Shown here: positions 57,615 to 64,000 of the stretch, one piece after another
Position numbering within the stretch: the first letter of the stretch is position 1
Layout of the letters: the number at the start of each line of letters is the position of its first letter
Source of the DNA: Lacunisphaera sp.
Lineage (GTDB): Bacteria; Verrucomicrobiota; Verrucomicrobiia; Opitutales; Opitutaceae
Length of the DNA: 64,000 nucleotides
Reading direction: 5' to 3'
NCBI GenBank assembly: GCA_029945445.1
Contig: JAQSCO010000049.1
Span: forward strand, 86,972-150,971
Notes under the pieces: generated by a model
The model's database searches: none
What the model saw: only the letters and a program-made list of their open reading frames with translations
What the model was told of the DNA's origin: nothing
Translations under genes and position numbers: made by a program

Positions 57615-58898
57615 ATGGACGGCCTGGCACAGCTCATCGCCCAGCTCGGGCAACAGGCCCGCGCCGCCGCGCGCGTGCTCGCGACCACGCCGGCCGCGCG
57701 CATCGACGCCGCCCTCGCGGCCATGGCGAAGGAACTGCTCGTCGCGCAAACCGATATCCTCAAGGCCAACGCTGCTGACGTCGGCGCGGCGAAGGCCGCC
57801 GGCCAGACTCTCGCGCTGCTCGACCGCCTCACGCTCACGCCGGAGCGGCTCGCCAAGTGCGCCGAGGGCCTGCGCCAGGTCGCGGCCCTCCCCCACCCGG
57901 TCGGCGCAGTGCTCCGCGAGTGGACGCAGCCCAACGGCCTGAAGTTCGCCAAGGTCCGCGTGCCGCTCGGCGTCATCGGTTTCATCTACGAGTCGCGCCC
58001 CAACGTCACGGTCGACGCCGCCGGGCTCTGCCTGAAGAGCGGCAACGCCGTCATTCTCCGCGGCGGCTCCGAGGCGTTGCGCTCGAACACCGCCATCACC
58101 GCCGCCCTTTCGCGCGGCCTGAGCGCCGCCGGCCTACCGGCCCATGCCGTGCAGCTCGTGCCGGTCACCGACCGCGACACGGTCCGCCTGCTCGGCGAGG
58201 CCGTCGGCGTCATCGACCTGCTCATCCCCCGCGGCGGCCGCGGGCTGATTGAGACGGTCGTGCAGACCGCCCGCATCCCGGTCATCAAGCATTACGACGG
58301 CATCTGCACCGTCTACGTCGACCGGGCCGCCGACCTGGTCATGGCGGAGAAACTCATCGTCAACGCCAAGGTCTCCCGTCCCGGCGTGTGCAACGCCGCC
58401 GAGACGCTCCTCGTTCATCGCGACATCGCCGCGAAATTCCTGCCGGTCGTAGGCGCGGCCCTGATCAAGGCCGGCGTCCAGTTGCGCCTGGACGATGCCG
58501 CCCGCGCCGCGCTCGGCGATCTTGTTACTCGCCACTCGTCACTTGTCACTGCGGCGCAGCCGGCCGACTTCCGCACCGAGTTCCTCGACCTGATCCTCGC
58601 GGTGAAGATCGTCGACGATGTCGCCGCCGCCATCGAGCACATCGAGACGCACGGCTCGCACCACACCGACACGATCGTGACGGCCGACGCCGCCACGGCG
58701 GAGCAGTTCCTCGCCGGCGTGGACAGCGCGGTCGTCCTCTGGAACGCCTCGACGCGTTTCAACGACGGCCACGAGTTCGGTTTCGGCGCCGAGATCGGCA
58801 TTAGCACGGACAAGCTCCACGCCCGCGGCCCGATGGGCCTCGAGGAGTTGACGTCCTACAAGTATGTCGTGCGCGGGTCGGGCCAAACCCGAGGCTGA
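57615..58898 (+). CDS. proA: Gamma-glutamyl phosphate reductase
   Basis: A 427-residue aldehyde-dehydrogenase-fold enzyme, second proline step. GVIGFIYESRPNVTVDAAGLC, LKSGNAVILRGGSEA, LIPRGGRGLI and the catalytic Cys in SRPGVCNAAETLL are clear. A stretch encoding LVTRHSSLVTA interrupts the region between the Cys and FLDLILAVKIVDD; at DNA level it is four tandem 7-base units. The frame is kept and the loop is variable in the family, so the enzyme is probably functional. Confidence 0.94.
   Translation: MDGLAQLIAQLGQQARAAARVLATTPAARIDAALAAMAKELLVAQTDILKANAADVGAAKAAGQTLALLDRLTLTPERLAKCAEGLRQVAALPHPVGAVLREWTQPNGLKFAKVRVPLGVIGFIYESRPNVTVDAAGLCLKSGNAVILRGGSEALRSNTAITAALSRGLSAAGLPAHAVQLVPVTDRDTVRLLGEAVGVIDLLIPRGGRGLIETVVQTARIPVIKHYDGICTVYVDRAADLVMAEKLIVNAKVSRPGVCNAAETLLVHRDIAAKFLPVVGAALIKAGVQLRLDDAARAALGDLVTRHSSLVTAAQPADFRTEFLDLILAVKIVDDVAAAIEHIETHGSHHTDTIVTADAATAEQFLAGVDSAVVLWNASTRFNDGHEFGFGAEIGISTDKLHARGPMGLEELTSYKYVVRGSGQTRG
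58524..58551 (+). repeat. Four tandem 7-bp units inside proA
   Basis: GTTACTC GCCACTC GTCACTT GTCACTG are four consecutive near-copies of one heptamer. This kind of GTCACTC repeat is usually intergenic; here it lies in the reading frame of proA. Confidence 0.7.
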
Positions 58899-58976
58899 GG
58901 ATTGAGCTGGAGGGCCCGTGTCCACTCCTCAGCTTTCAGGTTTGCCCCGGCTATTACGGGCCCTGATTCTCGCGGG

Positions 58977-60629
58977 ATGCGAGTTATCATCCCCCTCCTG
59001 TCCGTCCTGCTCCTCGCTTCCACGGCCGCCGCGGAAGCTCCCTTGCCCAACGAGGCCGAGCTGCGCGCCATGACCGCGCGCTTCGCGCCCGTCGAGATCA
59101 AGGCCGACACCTCCGCCCTCCCCGCCAACGAAAAGCTCGCCCTCGCCAAGATGGTCGAGGCCGCGAAGATCTGCGACGCGCTCTTCTACCGGCAGGTCGC
59201 CCCGCTCAACGAGACCTACCTCGCCGAACTGGTCACCGACCCCTCGCCCCTCGGCCGCGCGCGCCTCCACTACTTCGCGCTCAACAAGGGCCCCTGGTCG
59301 CGCCTCGATTCCCACCGCGGGTTCATCCCCGGTGCGGGCCCCAAGCCACCGGGCGGAAGCTTCTATCCCGCCGACAGCACCCGCGAGGAGATTGAGGCTT
59401 GGATCAAGACCCTCCCCGCCGCCCAGCAGGCCGAGGCCACCGGGTTCTTCTCGATCGTGCGCCGCAAGGCCAACGGCGAGCTCTTCCTCATCCCCTACAA
59501 CATCGCCTACCAGAGCGAGCTGCTGCCCGCCGCGCGCCTGCTCAACGAGGCCGCCGCCGCGACCACGCAGCCGACCTTGCAGAACTTCCTCGTGAAACGC
59601 GCCCGCGCCTTCCTCACGAACGATTATTACGACAGCGACATGGCCTGGATGGAGCTCGACGCCACGATCGAGCCGACCATCGGGCCCTACGAGACCTACG
59701 AGGACGACTGGTTCAACTACAAGGCCGCATTCGAGGCCTTCATCACGCTCACCGACGCCGCCGAGACGGCCAAGCTCGCGCGCTTCAGCGCCGAGCTGCA
59801 GGGCCTCGAGGACAAGCTGCCCATCGACCCGAAGTTCCGCCGCCCGAAGCTTGGCGGCCTTTCGCCCATCCGTGTCGTCAACGTCGTGTTCTGCGCCGGC
59901 GACGGCAACCGCGGCGTGCAGACCGCGGCCTTCAATCTGCCGAACGACGAGCGCGTCGTCGCCGCCAAGGGCTCGAAGCGCGTCATGTTGAAAAACATGC
60001 AGGAGGCGAAGTTCGCCCATGTGCTTGTGCCGATCTCGCAGCACGCCCTCGTCGCCCAGGACCAGCCGCTCGTGGCGTTCGATCCGTTCTTCACGCACAT
60101 CCTGATGCACGAGCTGATGCACGGCCTCGGGCCGCAGGAGATCACCGTCGGCGGCCGCGCCACGACCGTCCGCCTCGAGCTCAAGGAACTCAACAGCGCG
60201 CTCGAGGAGGCCAAGGCCGACATCTCCGGCCTCTGGGCGCTGCAGCAGCTGATGGACAAGGGCGTCCTCGACCAGACGCAAGAGCGCTCGATGTATGTGA
60301 CCTTCCTCGCGTCGTCGTTCCGCACGCTCCGCTTCGGCCTGACCGAGGCCCACGCGAAGAGCATGGCGCTCCAGGTCAACTGGCTGCTCGACTCCGGCGG
60401 CGTCACCGTGGGCGCCGACGGCCGCTTTGCGGTGGACTTCGCGAAGGTGAAGGCCGGTGTCGCCAGTCTCGTCACCGAGATCATGACGATCCAGGCGACG
60501 GGCGACTACGCGCGCTGCAAGGCGCTGCTCGACAAGATGGTCGTCATCCGCCCGGCGGTGAAGGCCATGCTCGACCGCCTCAACGACGTCCCGGTGGACA
60601 TCGAGCCGAAGTTCACGACCGAGCCCTGA
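58977..60629 (+). CDS. M49-like (dipeptidyl-peptidase III-type) metallopeptidase
   Basis: A 550-residue protein with a signal peptide (about 1-18, LLASTAAAEA). The zinc motif is HELMH at 378-382 (LMHELMHGLGP) with the third ligand region EEAKAD at 410-415, an arrangement of the M49 family and its bacterial relatives, although classic DPP III has a six-residue HExxGH. RLHYFALNKGPWSRLD and FNLPNDERV fit the same group. Exported peptidase; substrate unknown. The ATG at the signal peptide was chosen over an in-frame ATG 25 codons upstream. Confidence 0.8.
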   Translation: MRVIIPLLSVLLLASTAAAEAPLPNEAELRAMTARFAPVEIKADTSALPANEKLALAKMVEAAKICDALFYRQVAPLNETYLAELVTDPSPLGRARLHYFALNKGPWSRLDSHRGFIPGAGPKPPGGSFYPADSTREEIEAWIKTLPAAQQAEATGFFSIVRRKANGELFLIPYNIAYQSELLPAARLLNEAAAATTQPTLQNFLVKRARAFLTNDYYDSDMAWMELDATIEPTIGPYETYEDDWFNYKAAFEAFITLTDAAETAKLARFSAELQGLEDKLPIDPKFRRPKLGGLSPIRVVNVVFCAGDGNRGVQTAAFNLPNDERVVAAKGSKRVMLKNMQEAKFAHVLVPISQHALVAQDQPLVAFDPFFTHILMHELMHGLGPQEITVGGRATTVRLELKELNSALEEAKADISGLWALQQLMDKGVLDQTQERSMYVTFLASSFRTLRFGLTEAHAKSMALQVNWLLDSGGVTVGADGRFAVDFAKVKAGVASLVTEIMTIQATGDYARCKALLDKMVVIRPAVKAMLDRLNDVPVDIEPKFTTEP

Positions 60630-60642
60630 GCCGCGCACCCTT

Positions 60643-60677
60643 CGGAAATTTGTAACGTATTAATTGACAAATTTCCG
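60643..60677. repeat. Perfect 11-bp inverted repeat after the M49 gene
   Basis: CGGAAATTTGT and ACAAATTTCCG flank a 13-base AT-rich spacer. It is AT-rich in a GC-rich setting and has no T tract. It could be an operator, a bidirectional terminator remnant or a recombination site. Confidence 0.55.
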
Positions 60678-60726
60678 GTCGGCCCGCCGCCTTTCCCTTG
60701 GCGGGCTCAGCTCCCGCTGAGCCGGT

Positions 60727-60792
60727 AGGGGCGGTTGCCCTCAACCGCCCTTCATCGAACAGGACCGTTGAGGGCAACGGCTCTGTCCCTCT
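60727..60792. repeat. Long palindromic intergenic element D
   Basis: CGGTTGCCCTCAACCG (60732-60747) and CCGTTGAGGGCAACGG (60765-60780) are mutually complementary and each is nearly self-palindromic, so cruciform or nested hairpins are possible. The rest of 60678-61084 holds no gene; it includes purine/pyrimidine-rich filler and the left copy of the 57-bp repeat. Confidence 0.65.
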
Positions 60793-60978
60793 CCCCGCCA
60801 AGTAGGGCGTCGCAAGATGACGCCCCTTCTGCCGCGCCAAACCTCCAGCCTCCCGCCTCCCGCCTCAAGCCTCCGGCCTTGGCGATGAGTCCGGTATTGC
60901 GCTCGGCGCCTGCTTTGCTCTTAGATATCCGCCTCGTCGGGCCAGACGGGACAATGCACACCCCCCGCATTTCATTTG

Positions 60979-61035
60979 GGAGTCTGGCTCCGCTTTGGTC
61001 CAATGGGACGAAGCGCGATGGCTGCGCCTGCTTAG
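60979..61035 (+). repeat. Left copy of 57-bp direct repeat flanking the CsgG cassette
   Basis: Shares 46 of 57 aligned bases, without gaps, with 63524-63580. The conserved core includes GACGAAGCG and GATGGCTG, and part can fold back (CGCTT...AAGCG). It precedes the CsgG gene by about 50 bases. Confidence 0.65.
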
Positions 61036-61084
61036 TGGGCATTAGCCGTAAGTCGGTGATCATTTTATGGCAAACTACGACCCT

Positions 61085-62044
61085 ATGAAAATAACTATAC
61101 TAAAAGGGTGCTTCTGCGTGGCGCTCATCGCAACGACCACATTCGCATCTGATTCAGTTAGAGCGACCGGCGGCAATCCCGCGATCAGCCCAACGCTTCA
61201 GCCGCAAAACGAATCTTTGCATAGCCTGAAACGCAAAGTGGCCATCGCCCGCTTCACCAATGAGACCAATTATGGGAAGAGTTTCTTGGTGGACAAGGAT
61301 GCCAACCAGATCGGCAAGCAGGCCGTCGATATACTTTCTAAGAAGCTGCTAGATACTGGCAAATTCGTCCTTCTGGAGCGGGCCGACATGGATAAGATTA
61401 ATGCAGAGCTTGGCCTTGCCAGCAGCAACCAGCTTAAGAACGCAGCAGATTATCTGATTGTAGGATCAATTACTGAGTTCGGCCGAAAAACCGAAGGCAA
61501 TGTTGGTGTCTTCACGCGAAAGAAAAAACAAACGGCCTATGCGAAAGTGACGATCCGCCTTGTTGATGTGTATACTGGACAAATTATCTACGCTGAGGAT
61601 GGCTCAGGCGAAGCGTTCTCCGAAGTAAAGACCGCCGTCGGCCTTGGACCAACGGCAGACTATGATTCGACGCTGAATGACAAGGCGCTCGACGTTGCCA
61701 TCACTAATCTAGCCAGCCGAGTGATCGAGAATCTTCTCGGAAAACCATGGCGTGCCTACGTTCTGACATTTGCGGAAGGCAACTACCTCATGACGGGAGG
61801 GCAAAAGCAGGGGGTTAAGCCCGGCGATATGTTCGATGTTTTTGCTTCAGGCAAGAAAGTGAAAAACCCGCAATCCGGCACTGAAATCGCCCTCCCCAGC
61901 AAGAAAATCGCCCAGCTGAAAGTCACTGGATTTGCCGGCGAAGGAGGCGATGAAGTTTCACTCGCAAGCCTAGTCTCAGGAGAATTGCCGAAATCCGAGG
62001 ACGCCGCTGACTATCAAAACCTCTATATTCAGGAGTCCAAATGA
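61085..62044 (+). CDS. CsgG/HfaB-family protein
   Basis: A 319-residue protein with an N-terminal export signal (ILKGCFCVALIATTTFA) and a CsgG domain: RKVAIARFTNETNYG, LSKKLLDTGKFVLLERADMDKI, LKNAADYLIVGSITEFGRK, VTIRLVDVYTGQIIYAEDG. CsgG-type proteins form outer-membrane secretion channels or associate with surface structures. The C-terminal 80 residues (GQKQGVKPGDMFDVF) are an added domain. Base composition is clearly lower in GC than the left of the window. First gene of a four-gene operon. Confidence 0.85.
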   Translation: MKITILKGCFCVALIATTTFASDSVRATGGNPAISPTLQPQNESLHSLKRKVAIARFTNETNYGKSFLVDKDANQIGKQAVDILSKKLLDTGKFVLLERADMDKINAELGLASSNQLKNAADYLIVGSITEFGRKTEGNVGVFTRKKKQTAYAKVTIRLVDVYTGQIIYAEDGSGEAFSEVKTAVGLGPTADYDSTLNDKALDVAITNLASRVIENLLGKPWRAYVLTFAEGNYLMTGGQKQGVKPGDMFDVFASGKKVKNPQSGTEIALPSKKIAQLKVTGFAGEGGDEVSLASLVSGELPKSEDAADYQNLYIQESK

Positions 62045-62352
62045 AAACCCAAACCTCTCAGAATCGTATAGCGCTTACTTTCCTGCTTCTGGCGGTCATC
62101 GGGCTAGTCGGGTGCACGGCAAATACCGGCACGATAACCCATGCCGCCATCGCCCACTTTGCTTTCGTGGGCAATGCGGAGGGGGCGGCCGTTACCATCG
62201 ATGAACAAACTGCGGTTACTCTTGGCGAGCACACCAAACTGGCAACCGAACCTGGCCGACATCGAGTTCGCGTAAGCAAAGGTGAAAAGCTGGTGGTCGA
62301 TCGGGAAGTGCTAGTAGGTGATCAGCAAACCATGGAAATCTTGATTCCCTGA
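62041..62352 (+). CDS. Small lipoprotein
   Basis: A 103-residue protein with a lipoprotein signal (LAVIGLVGC, Cys near 25) and a beta-rich domain reminiscent of a PEGA unit (AAVTIDEQTAVTLG, PGRHRVRVSKGEKLVVDREV). It overlaps the CsgG stop by 4 bases. A surface or periplasmic accessory of the CsgG system is likely. Confidence 0.7.
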   Translation: MKTQTSQNRIALTFLLLAVIGLVGCTANTGTITHAAIAHFAFVGNAEGAAVTIDEQTAVTLGEHTKLATEPGRHRVRVSKGEKLVVDREVLVGDQQTMEILIP

Positions 62353-62356
62353 ACAC

Positions 62357-62701
62357 ATGAAATATCGCCCATTTTTTCTCATCTGCCTTGGCCTGTGCTT
62401 GTTCTCGGGATGCGCCGTCCCTCCCCTCTACTACTACGGCAATTACTCGCGCACACTCTATCATGCCAAAAAGGACGGCACCCCTGAGAGCCAGAAGAAG
62501 CACATGGCCACTCTCCTAGATGTGATTGAAACTTCAAAGAAGCGGAACCTTCGTGTGCCGCCCGGAATTTATTGTGAATATGGTTACTGGCTCGCTCTCG
62601 CAGGCAGCAGCGACGCCGACCGCTACTTCGCACTGGAAGTCCAAGCCTACCCCGAATCAGCCCGCTTCGTTGAACTCTTGCGCAGCCAAATCAAAAAATG
62701 A
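62357..62701 (+). CDS. DUF4810 lipoprotein
   Basis: A 114-residue protein with a lipobox (LFSGC) and the DUF4810 pattern: YYYGNYSRTLYHAKKDG, HMATLLDVIETSKKRNLRVPPGIYCEYGYWLAL. In Neisseria, Vibrio and others DUF4810 proteins are encoded between CsgG-like and DUF799 genes, as here. Function unknown. It overlaps the next gene by 4 bases. Confidence 0.8.
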   Translation: MKYRPFFLICLGLCLFSGCAVPPLYYYGNYSRTLYHAKKDGTPESQKKHMATLLDVIETSKKRNLRVPPGIYCEYGYWLALAGSSDADRYFALEVQAYPESARFVELLRSQIKK

Positions 62702-63414
62702 ACTCCCTCACCTGCAAACAACCCCTTCTTCGCGCCCTGTTCTTGAGTTTGGCGATGCTAGTTTTATCAGGCTGTGTCACCCGTGTGATGGTAACCAAAG
62801 GCCAGAAGTATCCGCTACTCTATGAAGAGCATCCTAACACGGTCGTGGTTCTGCCGCCGATCAACAACACGACGGCAGCCGATGCGAAAGAGTATTACTC
62901 CACCACCATCGCTCAGCCGCTCGCATTTTCTGGCTTTTACGTCGTGCCGATAGAACCAACCGCAGAAATCCTGAAAGGACAGGGACTCTACGACACTGAA
63001 ATTCTGATGAATCAGCCGGTGGCCAAGTTTGCGGAATATTTTGGCGCGGATGCCGTCTTATATACAACGATCACAAAGTGGAATAAATCCTACGCCGTAT
63101 TAGCCTCGACGTTGACTGTCTCGATTGACGCCAAACTAAAGTCTACGAAAAGCGAACGCACGCTATGGGAATATTCGGGCACACTCGTCGCTGACTTGTC
63201 CGCTAATAGCAATTCGGGGAATCCCCTCGTCGATCTTATTGTGAAGGCCGTCGTAACTTCGCTCAACACCGCCCTGGCTGACTATGTGCCATATGCTCAA
63301 CTGGCGAACACCCAGATGCTGCAATCAATACCTGTGGGAAAATATCACCCGCGGCACGGTCAAGACCAAGCCGACCAGATCCAAGATCTTCGACTCGGCA
63401 AGGACTACAAGTAA
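62698..63414 (+). CDS. DUF799/GNA1162-family lipoprotein
   Basis: A 238-residue lipoprotein (LVLSGC). The mature part has the DUF799 pattern: PLLYEEHPNTVVVLPPINNTTAADAKEYY, FSGFYVVPIEP, FGADAVLYTTITKW. GNA1162 homologues are outer-membrane-associated proteins with a TolB-like fold. Last gene of the CsgG operon; the C-terminal 40 residues are polar. Confidence 0.82.
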   Translation: MNSLTCKQPLLRALFLSLAMLVLSGCVTRVMVTKGQKYPLLYEEHPNTVVVLPPINNTTAADAKEYYSTTIAQPLAFSGFYVVPIEPTAEILKGQGLYDTEILMNQPVAKFAEYFGADAVLYTTITKWNKSYAVLASTLTVSIDAKLKSTKSERTLWEYSGTLVADLSANSNSGNPLVDLIVKAVVTSLNTALADYVPYAQLANTQMLQSIPVGKYHPRHGQDQADQIQDLRLGKDYK

Positions 63415-63523
63415 CTCGGTTTTATCGACAGCAACTGACTCGAGACAGACCAAGAAACATCCCAATCGGCGCATGAGTTCATACACTTGATCAGTATGAA
63501 TTCTCTGCACCGCATTTTAGTTC

Positions 63524-63580
63524 GGAGACTGGCCCTGCTTTGGCCCGATGCGACGAAGCGTGATGGCTGTGGTTACTTAG
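63524..63580 (+). repeat. Right copy of 57-bp direct repeat flanking the CsgG cassette
   Basis: The partner of 60979-61035 (46/57 identical). It begins about 110 bases after the DUF799 stop. The interval 63415-63717 contains this repeat and no convincing gene. Confidence 0.65.
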
Positions 63581-63717
63581 GCTTAATGATGCAGTATCGG
63601 GCAGCAACTTACTTTGCCAAAACTGGAGATAGGCTACGCTATATGACATCAGTTTCTGCAACGAACCCGCTTCATTACCCGGAAATGAGTTCAAGTGCTG
63701 GCACCGATTGAGATGAA

Positions 63718-63948
63718 ATGAAACCGACGCCAAGAGATTTTCTTAAGATGGTTCGGCAGGAAATCCCGATAATGTGGGAAAATTGTGAAAGCCCTATCGA
63801 AGATGCGTTTCTATGGGACTTTCATAAGGTTGTCGCCCCCGGCGTGCTGTTCCATCGCCAGTATCATTGCCGAACTCAAGGGAAAGACTACCGAGTTGAT
63901 TTCGTTTTTATTGGACCATCGCCGAAACAGCAGATCGGTATCGAATGA
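63718..63948 (+). pseudogene. Nuclease-like protein truncated by insertion
   Basis: Only 76 residues: a helical N-terminus, then CESPIEDAFLWDFHKV, FHRQYHC, RVDFVFIG and a final QQIGIE. The order of acidic residues (E, D, E in a beta-strand context) is that of very-short-patch/DUF559-like PD-(D/E)xK nucleases, in which IGIE is normally followed by a Cys-Asp-Gly type sequence. The frame stops right after IGIE, where the putative IS end starts, so the rest of the domain is lost. Confidence 0.55.
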
Positions 63949-64000
63949 GGTGGACCCCATCCGTTAGACAGATGGGAGGGTCGAGTTAGTTATGGTTGGA
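63946..64000 (+). mobile_element. Putative IS3-family element, left end
   Basis: TGAGGTGGACCCCATCCGTT begins exactly where the nuclease frame is broken. Several IS3-group elements have ends of the form TGAGGTGGACCCC. The element would run beyond the window, so no transposase or second end can be seen. Confidence 0.45.

Noticed and set aside
60979..61050. Flanking repeats as integron attC sites
   Set aside because: The CTTAG...GGGCATTAG end is suggestive, but the expected GTTRRRY/RYYYAAC core pairs are not present in both copies.
63487..63711. 74-codon frame after the CsgG operon
   Set aside because: Most of it is translated 57-bp repeat sequence; the same peptide pattern appears from the left repeat copy.

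Overview
The window is a GC-rich stretch of bacterial chromosome, most likely from Verrucomicrobiota and probably an Opitutaceae relative. This placement is inferred from gene content (a Minf_1886-type gene, two TorF/Gcw_chp-type porins, the general gene style) and not from a marker-gene comparison. Genes are tightly packed on both strands. From about 60.7 kb to the right edge the base composition falls visibly, which marks an accessory segment.

Left part (1-32 kb) is housekeeping. A leftward block carries a diflavin-reductase-type flavoprotein, fabG, acpP, fabF, a lytic transglycosylase lipoprotein and an MFS transporter cut by the window edge. A rightward block follows: a pseudouridine synthase, an SH3-like protein, folD, a receiver-kinase protein, proC and a polytopic membrane protein. 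Then come a Nudix hydrolase, a DUF192 lipoprotein, an M24 peptidase, an Fpg/Nei-type glycosylase, tlyA-type methyltransferase and NAD kinase. A leftward EF-hand protein and a two-domain M16 peptidase are followed by a Fur-family regulator, a 2Fe-2S thioredoxin-like ferredoxin, an exported superoxide dismutase, gatCAB, pheST and rpmI-rplT.

Middle part (32-40 kb) opens with tRNA-Lys, tRNA-Thr and tRNA-Gln. It continues with a seven-gene rightward cluster: exbB, two exbD copies, a TonB-like protein, a TPR protein and two paralogous membrane-anchored coiled-coil proteins. I read this as a dedicated Ton-type energy-transduction operon with unfamiliar accessory subunits. After it comes glnK/glnB, with an excellent sigma-54 promoter, and two paralogous porins.

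Right-middle part (39.6-56.4 kb) is leftward amino-acid biosynthesis. metX-thrA overlap translationally, and ilvD-ilvB-ilvN-ilvC-leuA-leuC-leuD-cimA-leuB-aminotransferase form one roughly 12.8 kb run. In front of ilvD I found an unannotated 34-codon leader ORF crowded with Leu, Val and Ile codons. It is followed by a strong intrinsic terminator and a competing complementary segment, the architecture of a branched-chain amino-acid transcription attenuator. cimA implies isoleucine from pyruvate without threonine deaminase.

Right end (56.7-64 kb): proB-proA and an M49-like metallopeptidase, then a lower-GC segment with a CsgG / small lipoprotein / DUF4810 / DUF799 operon bracketed by two diverged 57-bp direct repeats. 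Last is a nuclease-like gene that stops exactly where sequence resembling an IS3-family end begins. Several long palindromic intergenic elements are scattered through the window. No CRISPR array, rRNA or phage genes were seen.
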